64,000 bases of DNA. It comes from Tridacna crocea (taxonomy: Eukaryota; Mollusca; Bivalvia; Cardiida; Cardiidae). The notes under the pieces are model-generated. The model did no database searches, was not told where the DNA came from, and was given only the letters and a program-made list of their open reading frames with translations. The stretch's first letter is position 1, and each line of letters opens with the position of its first letter. The position numbers were made by a program, and so were the translations under genes. Shown piece after piece: positions 19,901-30,494 of this stretch. The DNA lies in contig OX031059.1 in assembly GCA_943736015.1 (NCBI GenBank), forward strand, positions 53,393,159 to 53,457,158, given 5' to 3'.

Positions 19901-21168
19901 CATCATAGAGCTTCATTGTGGTAAGTTTGAATTTATTCTGCTGGAAACTGAAAACGAGCTGTGTGCAGAAGAAATTGCTAACTCACAAATGGATGTACCG
20001 ATGGATGGAGGACTAGGGCCATAACATGAAACAACCCATGATTCATGACTCATGATTTTAGTCACTTTCGAGCTTGTGCTCTTCTGCAAGAAATTGTTGT
20101 TGGGTGATCTATCCAAAGTTTATTTGCAGAATTCTGATTCATCAAAATCATTGATGTGGTGATGATAGTAGGGGTGGTGACAGATTTCGAAATGACTTTT
20201 TCAGGTGACCTTTTTAAATTGTTTCGCAAAATAATGATTTTGTTTCCAAAGTTTCAATTATATGTAAAGAATTATGTTGATGGCTGAATAATGATTCATA
20301 AACTTCATAATGCAAATTCATGCATCTAGACCATTCAAACACGTGTTGTGTTTATCATTCTCGTACTTCTGAAAGAAAATATTTTTCATTATTTGTGCTT
20401 ATGTGTGGGCAGCATTTGCGACAAAAAAAAAATTTATATATGGACCATTCGGTCTAATCAAAAGCTATGCAGAAGTATTTTCAAAATTTAGATAGACTAA
20501 TGTTAAACAGCATTTTTCTAACGTGGCAACACCAGTCCTTTGTATTTTCATACATGCAATCATGTTCCATCCAACAAATGAACTAAATTTTGGACAGAAA
20601 GATATTAATGGAAAACCAAAATTTACGTCCTGACTAATTATTTACAGAGAACTAAAATTTTGAAAGGGAGCCCTCTTGAATCAGTGCCGAGTAACATAGT
20701 CAGAGCCGGTCCACATAATCAGAGCCCTTCTTTATTTTTATCAATTCTTGTGCTTTTCTTTTCAATTTTTGACCAGTAGTGAATGTAACATTTCAGGACA
20801 TTAGTTCACGGCTTTGGGGCAGTAAGACTCTCTCTTACTTGCCAATTGAATGGTAATAACAGACTGAATTTATCTCCGAGACGTATTATTTTGGCTACGG
20901 TCAATCCACGCCACAAATGATTCAGACAACATTGCACACCTATTCCAACTTTCCATAGTGCAGGAAAACACGTTGAAAGACCAGAGCATCGAATGACATT
21001 CTCCTTTTTTTGAATTTCAGAGACATAAGAACACATAACAACAAATATTGACATGCCTACCTGTTTTTGGATTGTTTTTCAGCCGACATCTTCAGAAACG
21101 GAAGACCAATACAACATTTTCTCGTCGGAGCCATTGGCTCTGAATATGAAGTTTCCTACCCGTGAATA
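19901..21168. other. Spacer between duplicates; no gene recognised
   Basis: Unique-looking sequence separating the two duplicated blocks. Short minus-strand frames at 19913-20116 and 20806-21054 have no recognisable domain. A small near-palindromic run 'catgattcatgactcatga' is near 20037-20055. Confidence 0.4.
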
Positions 21169-21300
21169 AGTATATGACACCTTGGGATAGCATAGAAAAC
21201 ATTGTGGCAAAAAGTGAAATTGCTCGTCACGAGCAATTTCACCTTTTGCCACAATGTTTTCCAAAGGCTTCTACAAGCAATGCGTAGTAAAGGACCATTC
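21169..21300 (+). mobile_element. TH-B element truncated by the duplication
   Basis: Only the part from 'tatatgacacc' rightward is present, with a full hairpin (gtggcaaaaagtgaaattgc and partner). The left 80 bp found in 14687-14910 are replaced by unrelated sequence. This marks the left junction of copy B. Confidence 0.82.
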
Positions 21301-21541
21301 TACCTCAGGATCAAGTAAGTTCTTTTACAGAATGGACTTAAAATGGATACATAAATATTTGATGACTTGCTTGGTACAATGTATTACAGAAATGCATCAA
21401 GTAGGTGGCTAGTGAGAAACAGAACCAATACAAAATACAATGAAACAAAATTCAATATATAGCACAACGAAACCCAAAATAGAAGGAAACAAGAATGAAT
21501 TGAATGGTACAAAGTCAAGCAGAAGTAAAATCTATACCATT

Positions 21542-21773
21542 TTAACCCTTTACTCCATAAGGCATTTCTAAGGTATCTCTAATTGACCCTAAATAACAGC
21601 AAGGATGAAGCTGTTCCTTATGTGTATACGACACCTTTTGATAGCATAGAAAACACTGTGACAAAAGGTGAAATTGCTCGTCACGAGCAATTTCACCTTT
21701 TGCCACAATGTTTTCCAAAGACTCCTACAAGCAATGCATAGAAATGAGATTCTATGGAATAAAGAGTCAATTA
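21542..21773 (+). mobile_element. TH-B element (duplicate)
   Basis: TTAACCCTTTACTCC left end. Better hairpin pairing than the allele at 15149 (attgctcgtcacgagcaat centre is perfect here). Confidence 0.82.
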
Positions 21774-21831
21774 ATGGAACAACGTAAATAAGAAAATTTG
21801 CAGGTGGTTGTACACAAGATGATCCATGGAT

Positions 21832-22063
21832 GCACCTATCCATGCTTTCCTGAAGTTTGTATTACCAGTGCTTCCAACAGCATTTTTCCCAAGCTACTGA
21901 TTTTATTCCCACATAACCATGGGTGAAACGGTGATCAGTGGTGAGAGAAGAATGAATCCTATCACACAGCTATCATCAGACCTCGGGAAGAAGATTGAAC
22001 CAGGGACCTCATGATCTCAAGTCCTATACTCCTGTACACTACCAACTGTACCACAGGGGCTCA
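21832..22063 (-). mobile_element. SINE-2 (duplicate)
   Basis: On the minus strand, CTGTGGTACAGTTGGTAGTG and a B-box-like GGTTCAATC are better preserved than in the allele at 15433. Body identical in layout. Confidence 0.72.
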
Positions 22064-22250
22064 GCATAATTATGTGGGCATCTTGCAGAAGTAATGTAGT
22101 TCCAAAATGAAAGACAAACACAGCAGAGAGAAAATTAAATATCCCCTTCAAGCCAATTTTTGAATTGTATCAAATCCATTGAATATTGTGCAACTGCCAA
22201 AGCCTTGGAACCTGGTAATGTCTGCCATTTAGACTAATAATTAACTCTTT

Positions 22251-22468
22251 ACCAAGCGACACATTTATAGACTGATCCAAATAGAAAGCACTTGCAGATG
22301 GCAAAATAAATGTGACTGAAAAGATAAAATTTGCTATTGGAAGGGTAGCAAATATTGTGGGAAAAGAAGAAAATGCTGGTTACCAGCATTTTCACCTTTT
22401 CCCTCAATGTTTTCAAAAGGCTTCTTTCACAGGGTCATCAAAAGTCGTTATTCTGTGGTAATGGTTAA
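22251..22468 (-). mobile_element. TH-A element, both arms kept
   Basis: TTAA 22251-22254 and 22465-22468. The hairpin reads 'gtgggaaaagaagaaaatgctgg' against 'ccagcattttcaccttttccc'. It is the intact counterpart of the damaged copy at 16255. Confidence 0.87.
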
Positions 22469-22614
22469 TCTTGATTGTTCTAGATTTTTTTCAAGCTCTA
22501 CAAAAATGTATAAGATAAATACAAGATTTCAGCAAAACAAATCATACAAAGAAAAATAATTAATTGAGAAAAAAAAAAAGATAAGTAAACAAACAAAAAT
22601 TCATTTTATTCTGT

Positions 22615-22990
22615 TCTTGTTTATTCTATTTCGTTTAATTCCATTGCGTTTAATTATTATTTCCCGTGTCAGGGTCGGGAGACGTACTGATTTTCCCCAT
22701 CTGTCCGTCTGTCTCTCTGTCTGTCTGTCTGTCCGTCTGTTGCAAATCGTATCTGCTCTATATCTGGAAAACCTTTTCAGGTAGTTGCATAAAACTTCAC
22801 ATACATGTATTTGCAAAGCCATGCAATAAAAAAAGTCCTGCACAAGAACCATAACTCTGGCTTTTATATTTCTCGAGTTATTTCCCTCTAATTATTTTCC
22901 ATACTCATTTTACGCACAATTTATATCCACAATAGAAATCTGGAAGAAAAGATCTAGTTCACTGTTTGGTTATGTTTCCTACTTAATGGG
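22615..22990. repeat. CTGT/CCGT-rich dispersed repeat (duplicate)
   Basis: Same block as 16536-16900. The pure CTGT tract spans about 22697-22740 and is longer than in the other copy. Confidence 0.6.
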
Positions 22991-23079
22991 GACTCTGCAT
23001 CAAACCAGCTTTTACCAAAGTTCTGCTCATTTTGTAAAATCAGATAGAAAGTTATATTGGTCAATTCATTTTCAGGCTA

Positions 23080-23374
23080 ATAACTTTTTTATCTCACGAC
23101 AAAATTATATGCTGCCCGAAATTGAAGGCCTTTGTAGATGACATAATGAAATGAGCTTCAATTGATGGAATTGGTCTTTGAATATGGAAAAAACATTGTT
23201 GGAAAATGGGAAAAATGGGGAAAATGCTGGATAGCAGCATTTTCTCCTTTTGTCACTACATAGTATATTTTCTGAAGCTTTGTTTCCTGGGGTTGTCAGA
23301 TCTCAATATCGTGTGTCCACAAGCGCTTTAAATTTTAGGCAAGTCTAAAAAAATGTTGCTCTGTAAAGAGTTAT
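23080..23374 (-). mobile_element. TH-A-like variant (duplicate)
   Basis: Same sequence order as 17039-17337. A downstream T run at 23436-23454 is much longer than in the other copy, a slippage difference. Confidence 0.6.
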
Positions 23375-23879
23375 TGAACAATTCATCAAGATTTGTGGCC
23401 AAAGTAATTACAGATCAACCTGATATGCTGCTGCTTTTTTTTTTTTTTTTTTTTGAAAATACATAATTAACCTAACATAATGGTTGAAGTGTGTTATTCA
23501 ATAAATGTTGTCCTTTAGCCTTTGTGGGTAAAGTGACTCTCAGCTCTAAAGGGTAAAAACATGGCTGTGTTTTTATAGAGTTTTTCTATAGACAAGATTG
23601 TATCAGAATTAGATTCACCTAATCTCTGAATGCATTTGCATGACATCTCTTTTCAGGTTGACTGCATCAGCTGACAGGAACCTAAATTGAATATTCATGT
23701 CCCGATAATGATTATGCCTTTGTAACAGTATCGTAATTTATTTCCAGCAGCTTAGCTGTGAAAAGACTGACTGATGTGCATCCAGACCAGAATATTGAAA
23801 AGGCTTTGACAGACTTTTTTTATTGCATGGCTTGTTTACACTTGATGTAATGGGAATCTAATTTCCTTCTTGTATGGGC

Positions 23880-24108
23880 TTAACCCTTTCCAAAACGACA
23901 AACTTTTGGACAAGACCAAATTGAAAGCATTTGCAGACGACAATTCAACTCTTGCTGAAACGATGATTTCTGTCTATGATAGGGTAGAAAACATTGTGGG
24001 AATAGGAGAAAATGCTGGTTACCAGCATTTTCTCCTTTTCCAACAATGTTTTCAATAGGCTATTATTCCAGACCCGTAAAAACCAGGGATTGTTTGGGAA
24101 AGGGTTAA
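23880..24108 (-). mobile_element. TH-A element, subtype with 'caattcaactcttgctg'
   Basis: TTAACCCTTTCC and GGGAAAGGGTTAA ends: a C and G replace the usual A and T in TTTACC/GGTAAA, on both sides. The same subtype is at 62783-63011 and, deleted, at 17853-17983. Confidence 0.88.
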
Positions 24109-24712
24109 GAGCCATCCTACTAAATCTAATTTTCATCCTAAATTCCAAAACTAGCTATCTCATTGGTTGAGACATTGAGATGGCTAGCTATCTGATTGGC
24201 TGAAACATTGAGATGGCTAGTGATAGAATACAGAGTTACCATAGATATAATCCATAAACATGCTGATTCTTACAAAATAAATGAAAATGAGAGCATAACT
24301 GTTGAGAAAGCTTTGTTTGATTCTGTTAAATTCTCTGCCAGATGACAAAGTTTTAGTCCTGTCTCTATTTAAGGCATTAATTTTGCAGGCAACATATAAC
24401 CAGAAATGTCTCTTTAAAAAATAGAGAGATGGCGTAAGATGCGCTAAACGTGAATATTGAAAATCTCCTATTGTTCAGTATGGAAACAATCATCGAAAAA
24501 TAATCTTACCAGCAAGTACTTCTCTTTCCTCTTTGTTTTGTATATCATTTAAAAGATTAAGCTTTTGGTTAGATATATTTTTTCCAAGATCAGATCTTCA
24601 ACCAAATCATTGTTATAATAGGAGCAGTTGCTGCTAAGATTTATGTGTCAGGAAAATAACAATTTAGTATTCATACAGTGTGGTAGCGCTTTAAGAAATA
24701 TTGGATTACCAG

Positions 24713-24912
24713 GGTTGGTATCCGCCAATCATTCCTGAGAACATTCCAAGTCTTATTCCGCAGAATCACGTTCGTCAGTATAAAATTAACAGAACTTCTG
24801 ACTGGCTAAACCATTTGGTTTAGCCGGTCAGAAGTTCTGTTACTTTAACAGCTAGACAATCTTGAAGAATAAGACAAAGAACATTCTTAAGAATGGTTGG
24901 TGAATACAGAAG
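24713..24912. mobile_element. Foldback element C (duplicate)
   Basis: Nearly identical to 18583-18782. No independent insertion evidence because it was duplicated with its surroundings. Confidence 0.8.
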
Positions 24913-25129
24913 CAGCTTGTAGAAGAATAGGAATATCTCTTTTCATATTCATTGGGACCCTATTTATTTGCTATTCCATACTCAAGAGGATTGATAAGTG
25001 ATAGCAACGCTTGTACGTCTGTAGGGGCATAGGGAATAAACATATTCATATTTTTGCCCAATCACAAAATACTCTTTATTCATTCTATACCAGTACCATA
25101 AAGGAGGTCAAAAACCTGTGTATTCAGCT

Positions 25130-25253
25130 ACCTTGAAAAAAATTCTTTGAAATATCGTGAAAGAAGAGAAGGTACTGGTTACTAGAATTTTCTCCTTTCC
25201 TATCAAAATTTTCAAATGGGTCAATTAAATATGGGTATGTTTGTAAAGGTTTA
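25130..25253 (+). mobile_element. TH-A remnant (duplicate)
   Basis: Counterpart of 18995-19123, abutting the next copy. Confidence 0.5.
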
Positions 25254-25478
25254 ACCCTTTACCACACAATCCCTACTTCGGACGCCCCTGAGAAAGAAGC
25301 CTCTAGAAAACATTGTGGGGAAAAGGAGAAAATGCTGGTAACCAGCATTTTCTCCTTTTCCCACTATGTTTTCTACCGGTCACAAAACAAAATTCAAATT
25401 TTCAGTCACTTATTTTGTCGTCTGCAAATGCTTTTGATTTGGACAAGTCTAAAATATTGTCGTTTGGTAATGAGTTAA
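25251..25478 (+). mobile_element. TH-A element (duplicate)
   Basis: The left end is the canonical TTAACCCTTTACC, where the allele at 19122 has TTAAACC. The left arm has one extra G (gtggggaaaagg). Confidence 0.87.
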
Positions 25479-25854
25479 AGTATAATAACGTAAATATGTC
25501 ATGTTGGGTTCTGCTCCTATAGGTTCATATGTTCCTTCAAATATGATACCAATCCAATGGACAATAAGAGCTTCACAGAGCAGTACATATACGCCTGAAG
25601 AGGCTTGTAAATGAAATAGGTTTTAATGAAGGAAGTAACGTAAAAAAAGAAGACACTGGACAATGAGGGTCCTCACATACGAGACCATGGAATTATTTGT
25701 TTTTCTGCACTGCACTTCTCAATATGATCTATGCACCTGTACAGTATCATTTTTTACACCTTTTATACTTTTTGATTTACTGCTCCTGACAAAATTTAAG
25801 TATGAAAAATAACTAAGACCAATTACTCCTAAACTATGGGACTCAAAGTTATGG

Positions 25855-25996
25855 TAACCAGCATTTTCTCCTTTTCCTGCAATGTTTTCTACTCTGTCAA
25901 TGGAAAGTTTCATCATTTGAGCCATATCGAAATTGTTATCTGCAAATGCTTTAAATTTGGATGGGTCCAACATTTTGTCATGAGGTAAAGACTTAA
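25855..25996 (+). mobile_element. TH-A right half at the duplication junction
   Basis: Begins exactly at the hairpin centre (ggtaaccagcatttt), continues through the right arm and long side, and ends 'gaggtaaagacttaa'. There is no left half; the duplicated block is joined here instead. Confidence 0.78.
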
Positions 25997-26559
25997 AGAC
26001 GGATGTTACTGTGCATGTCATATAATAGTTAAATTGCTTCATTGCAGTTGGGCTACACAGGGCAGTCAGGATCCTCTTGTCATCCTGCAAGATGTTTTCA
26101 AGGCATCTCAAAAGGAGATGATTATACAGAAAATTGGGAAAGGTCACACAACAGTGGGGCAATAATTTGCAATAATATGCTTTTGAGGGAACAATAATGT
26201 AGTACACAAGACCCTTTTCTGTCTGTGGTATATTAGTGGAGGATGTTTTTTTTTTTGAAAATTATTCGGATAAACGGAAAACTGAGCACTGACTCTTTTT
26301 TCAATTGCATCTATTGATATTTCCAACAGTGTCACATGGTATTTGCATTGTGCTTTGAATTAAAGAATCAGTCAATCAAATTGATGCAAATCAATTATTT
26401 ATATTTTTTGTGTAACTTTTATTTTTTTCATCTTCCCTGCAAAGATAGTTTCAAATTCCTTAGATAAATATCGAGGTTTGGCATACTCCTTTTCCAGGGA
26501 TTGCTTCAAAAGCCTTCCACCACACAGGTTAGTTTACACACAATGCGTTGTTAATTCTT
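25997..26559. other. No gene recognised
   Basis: The 162-codon minus frame at 25719-26207 mostly translates the half TH-A and flanking repeat, so I do not call it. Remaining sequence is AT-rich. Confidence 0.4.
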
Positions 26560-26760
26560 TATACAAAGGCAAAAATAAGAAAAAAAGAAAAGCTCACAAG
26601 TTCAAATAGAATGGTGCTGCTCAACTAGATTTTATCTTTGATCATGTAGGCAACATCATGGAAAGAAGAAAAATTATTGGTTTCCTGTATGTTCTCCTTT
26701 TCCAAAAACGTTTCCGATAACTGTCTCCATCAGGGTCATCAAATTGCATATTTGAGCCAT
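26560..26760 (-). mobile_element. TH-A, strongly decayed
   Basis: Recognised from 'aagttcaaatagaatgg', 'gttctccttttcc' and 'cagggtcatcaaa' in the right order. Termini are lost. Confidence 0.4.
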
Positions 26761-27035
26761 CTTCTGGAATAAGAGACATGGTTCATTTCAACAAGTATGT
26801 CATCCCATGAATATGGATCAATTTTATCTATTATGTCTCACATTACTGACCCAATCACAAGGTAAAATGGTTCTTAGACATGCATACGTTTTTATAAAAA
26901 TAAAAAAGTAAAAAGGTTTTAAACTGTGTTAGCTTATGCAGACTGTGCAGGGTGACATGAGTTGATACTTTTTACAGATGTTTTACCTATAAACCCCCAT
27001 TTCATAGAGTGAAGCTCAACTTAATTGTTTGCTTT
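26761..27035. other. No feature recognised
   Basis: AT-rich sequence without visible structure. Confidence 0.35.
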
Positions 27036-27230
27036 TTAACCCTTTACCACACGATCCCGTTTTTTAATGATCCTGAGAAAGAAGCCTTCTGAAAACATTG
27101 TCTCCTTTTCCCACAATATTTTCTTCCCTTCCTAAAAGGAGTTTTGAATTTCCAGTCAGTTTAATTTTGTTGCCTGCAAATGCTTTTCAATTTGGATCAG
27201 TCTAACGTTTTGTTGTTTGGTAAGACTTAA
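27036..27230 (+). mobile_element. TH-A with hairpin collapsed
   Basis: After 'gaaaacattg' the sequence jumps to 'tctccttttccc', removing the left arm and centre. TTAA ends at 27036-27039 and 27227-27230 are kept. Confidence 0.8.
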
Positions 27231-27337
27231 AGGTAAATTCAAGTCGTTACCAGCTGGTTTGGAATGTTGCTATGCTTTTACAATGCTCATTTTGCATTAA
27301 CCCTTTGACTGCCAAGCACAACTCACAGACCTTTTGC

Positions 27338-27401
27338 GGACAGTGTAAATCAAGATCATACTGCATAGAAGGTGCAGTTTGATCATGGATTCACACTGTC
27401 C
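27338..27401. repeat. D-type hairpin
   Basis: GGACAGTGTAAATCAAGATC and its imperfect complement (27373-27401) with a 7-nt loop. Inner TACTGCA / TGCAG. The same design is at 60591-60654. Confidence 0.78.
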
Positions 27402-27493
27402 AATAAATGGATCTTTTCTCACCAAAAATAGCTACATACAGGTTTTCGCTTTTGGACTGACAGTGTCATCGAACTTATGTGGTAGGTTAAGGG

Positions 27494-27707
27494 TTAACTC
27501 TTTCCCAAACAACAGAATTTTGGACTTGTCCAAATTGAAAACATTTGCAGGAGACAAAATAAATGTGAATCAAAAATTGAAATTCTATTTGGAATGGTTA
27601 GAAAACAGTCTGGGTAAAAGGAGAAAATGCTGGTTACCAGCATCTTGGTCTTTTCCCACAATGTTTTCAAAGGCTTCCTTTCTCATGATTGTTTGGTAAA
27701 GAGTTAA
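27494..27707 (-). mobile_element. TH-A element in chain
   Basis: TTAACTCTTTCCC left end and GGTAAAGAGTTAA right end. The right arm is diverged (catcttggtcttttccc). Shares TTAA 27704-27707 with the next copy. Confidence 0.8.
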
Positions 27708-27925
27708 GCCTTTACTATACATTCCAATGATTCTAACAAAGACAACATAATGTAAACAACATTGTGGGAAAAGAAAAAATACTGGTCACTATAGTATTTT
27801 TTGCTGTTTCCGGTGATGCTTTACACTCTTTCTCAGATCACATAAATTTAATTTTAAGTCAATTTTCTGACTGCAAATCCTTGAAAATGGGTGAGTCTGA
27901 ACTCTGTTGTGTGGTACAGGGTTAA
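27704..27925 (+). mobile_element. TH-A element in chain, decayed
   Basis: TTAAGCCTTTACTATAC left end and GGTACAGGGTTAA right end. Hairpin partly paired (aaaaaatactggtcactatagtattttt). Confidence 0.68.
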
Positions 27926-28059
27926 GTCAAAGGAATTATCTTACATTAAGATAATAGCTGTTATTTTTTACATCTAATGTCTGGAGGGGTTTTGCATTTA
28001 CACATGGATCTTTTAAAAGGGAGGTAATATCCTACCATTTACCATAAATATTTTTTATC

Positions 28060-28288
28060 TTAACCCTTTACCCCATAAGGCATTTCTATGGCATCTCTAA
28101 TTGACCCTAAATGACAGCAAGGATGAAGCTGTTTCTTATGTGTAAATGACACCTTTTGATAGCATAGAAAACATTGTGACAAAAGGTGAAATTGCTCGTC
28201 ACGAGCAATTTCACCTTTTGCCACAATGTTTTCCAAAGGCTCCTGTAAGCAATGCATAGAAATGAGTATCTATGGAGTACAGGGTTAA
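28060..28288 (+). mobile_element. TH-B reference copy
   Basis: TTAACCCTTTACCCC at 28060 and GTACAGGGTTAA ending at 28288, 229 bp in all. Hairpin at about 28165-28232 (arms GACAAAAGGTGAAATTGCTC and partner, nearly perfect). It differs from TH-A at several arm positions, with the opposite arm changed to match. Its right TTAA is the left TTAA of the next TH-A. Confidence 0.87.
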
Positions 28289-28470
28289 CATTTTGCTCTT
28301 TACCACATCTTCACTTCAGATTTGTCAATGATTCATGTACATGCAAACGACATTGGAATATAGATAAGAAAGATAGAAAACATGGTGGGAACAGGAGGAA
28401 ATGCTGGTTACCAGCATTTTCTTTTTTTTCCCAAGATATTTTTATCTGCCTACTCCTTGTAGGTAGTTAA
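28285..28470 (-). mobile_element. TH-A, decayed, abutting TH-B
   Basis: 'gaaaacatggtgggaacaggaggaaatgctggttaccagc' core. The right end 'ggtagttaa' has TTAA at 28467-28470. Confidence 0.65.
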
Positions 28471-29055
28471 CCCAGGATATACAGGATTGTTTGATGATGG
28501 AATTAACATCTTTTTCTTTTATCTTACAAGTTAAAAGAGAGAAATTATCAATAGGACTAACTGCAAATTCCTCCCTCAATTTTGTCTATACTTCTCAGGA
28601 AATAACTTCTCTTAGTATTTCTTTCTTTTAGCCAGTTACTAAATTTCAAGATAACATAATGTGGTACAACAAGCTATGAAAGACTGACACGCAGCAGAAA
28701 GAATATGTAGACAATTATGGAATACAGACATTACGTGTACACGTGAAATATAATTCTACCTTAACCTCAGTATTTGACCATGAGGACCCAAGGCAATATT
28801 CTGTATATTCTGATCTTGACCTGCTCTATCCACATTCATACAGCCTTAGACTATATTCAGTTATAAGAGTTTTTAGGCTATACACAAGTTAGGTATAAGT
28901 GAGAACAGCTGAGCAAAATTAGACTGTAAATAGCTATCCATTTGCAATATCAATTTTATTTAGACATTTTCATACCAACTTCTATTTTCATGCCTCAAAC
29001 ATATTTTCTCCTTTCCAAGATTGATTTGTGCACATATAAAGACAACTCTCATTTG
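28471..29055. other. No gene recognised; D-type half motif
   Basis: AT-rich sequence. 'attctgatcttgacctgctc' near 28816-28835 resembles a D-type arm without partner. Confidence 0.35.
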
Positions 29056-30494
29056 ATTTGTTGTTTACAAGTACTGTAGGTTGAGAGCTATCCTGGAACT
29101 TTGTTGTTTACAAGTAGTGTAGGTTGAGAGCTATCCTGGAACTTTGTTGTTTACAAGTACTGTAGGTAGAGAGTTAGCCTGAAACTTTGTTGTTTACAAG
29201 TACTGTAGGTTCAGAGCTAGCCTGGAACTCTGTTGCCTACAAGTACTGTAGGTAGAGAGCTCGCCTGGAACTTCGTTGTTTACATGTACTGTATGTTGAG
29301 AGCTCGCCTGGAACTTCGTTGTTTACAAGTACTGTAGGTTGAGAGCTAGCCTGGAACTTCGTTGTTTACAAGTACTGTATGTTGAGAGCTAGCCTGGAAC
29401 TTCGTTGTTTACAAGTACTGTAGGTTGAGAGCTCGCCTGGAACTTCGTTGTTTACAAGTACTGTAGGTTGAGAGCTAGTCTGGAACTTCGTTGTCTACAA
29501 GTACTGTAGGGAAAGAGCTAGCCTAGAACTTCGTTGTCTGTAATTACTGTAGGTTCAGAGCTAGCCTGGAACCTTGAACATTGTCTACAAGTACTGTAAG
29601 GTAAGAGCTAGCCTGGAACTTCGTTGTTTACAAGTACTGCAGGTTCAGAGCTAGCCTGGAACTTCGCTGTCTGCAAGTACTGTAGGTTGAGAGCTAGCCT
29701 GGAACTTCGCTGTCTAAAAGTACTGTAGGTTGAAAGCTAGCCTGGAACTTCGCTGTTTACAAGTACTGTAGGTTCAGAGCTAGCCTGGAACCTTGAACAT
29801 TGTCTACAAGTACTGTAAGGTAAGAGCTAGCCTGGAACTTCGTTGTTTACAAGTACTGTAGGTTGAAAGCTAGCCTGGCACTTCGTTGTTTACAAGTACT
29901 GTAGGTTGAAAGCTAGCCTGGAACTTCGTTGTTTACAAGTACAGTAGGTTGAGAGCTAGCCTGGAACTTGTTGCCTTCAAGTACTGTAGGTTGAAAACTA
30001 CATGTATCCTGGAACTTTGTTGCCAGCAAGCACTGTAGGTTGAAAGCTACATGTATCCTGAACTTTGTTGCCTGCAAGTACTTTAGGTTGAGAGCTAGCC
30101 TGGAACTTTGTTGTCTGCAAGTACTGTAGGTTGAGAGCTATCCTGAATCTTCGTTGTCTGCAAGTACTGTAGGTTAAGAGCTCGCATGGAACTTCGTTGT
30201 CTCCAAGTACAGTAGGTTGGGAGCTAGCCTGGAGCTTCGTTGTCTGCAAGTACAGTAGGTTGAGAGCTATCCTGAATCTTCCTTGTCTGCAAGTACTGTA
30301 GTTTAAGAGCTAGCCTGGAACTTCGTTGTCTGCAAGTACAGTAGGTTGAGAGCCTGGAACTTTGTTGTTGACAAGTACTGTAGGTTGAGAGCTAGCCTGA
30401 AGCTTTGTTGTCTACAAGTACTGTAGGTTGAAAGCTCGCCTGGAACTTTGTTGCCTACAAGTACTGTAGGTTAAGAGCTAGCATGGAACTTTGT
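29056..30494 (+). repeat. 43-bp minisatellite, about 33 units
   Basis: The unit contains TACAAGTACTGTAGGTTGAG, then AGCTAGCCTGGAACTTCG and TTGTT. Single-base variants are frequent, and a few units have small indels. An insert 'ttgaaca' recurs 219 bp apart (29574 and 29793), so a five-unit block was copied as a whole. A unit length not divisible by three rules out conserved coding. The 83-codon minus frame at 29998-30249 is accidental. Confidence 0.95.

Larger units (their letters stand above)
21169..25856 (+). repeat. Segmental duplication, copy B
   Basis: Counterpart of 14766-19726, about 270 bp shorter mainly because it lacks the foldback insertion. The left junction truncates a TH-B copy. 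The right junction ('aagttatggt' then 'aaccagcatttt') falls at the centre of a TH-A hairpin. Confidence 0.9.

Noticed and set aside
25719..26207. 162-codon minus-strand reading frame
   Set aside because: Its N-terminal part is low in recognisable features, and the rest is the TH-A right half and dispersed repeat. No domain is seen.
29998..30249. 83-codon frame in the minisatellite with repeated residues
   Set aside because: The 43-bp unit shifts frame every repeat. The apparent protein repeat comes from three-unit periodicity and does not extend over the array.
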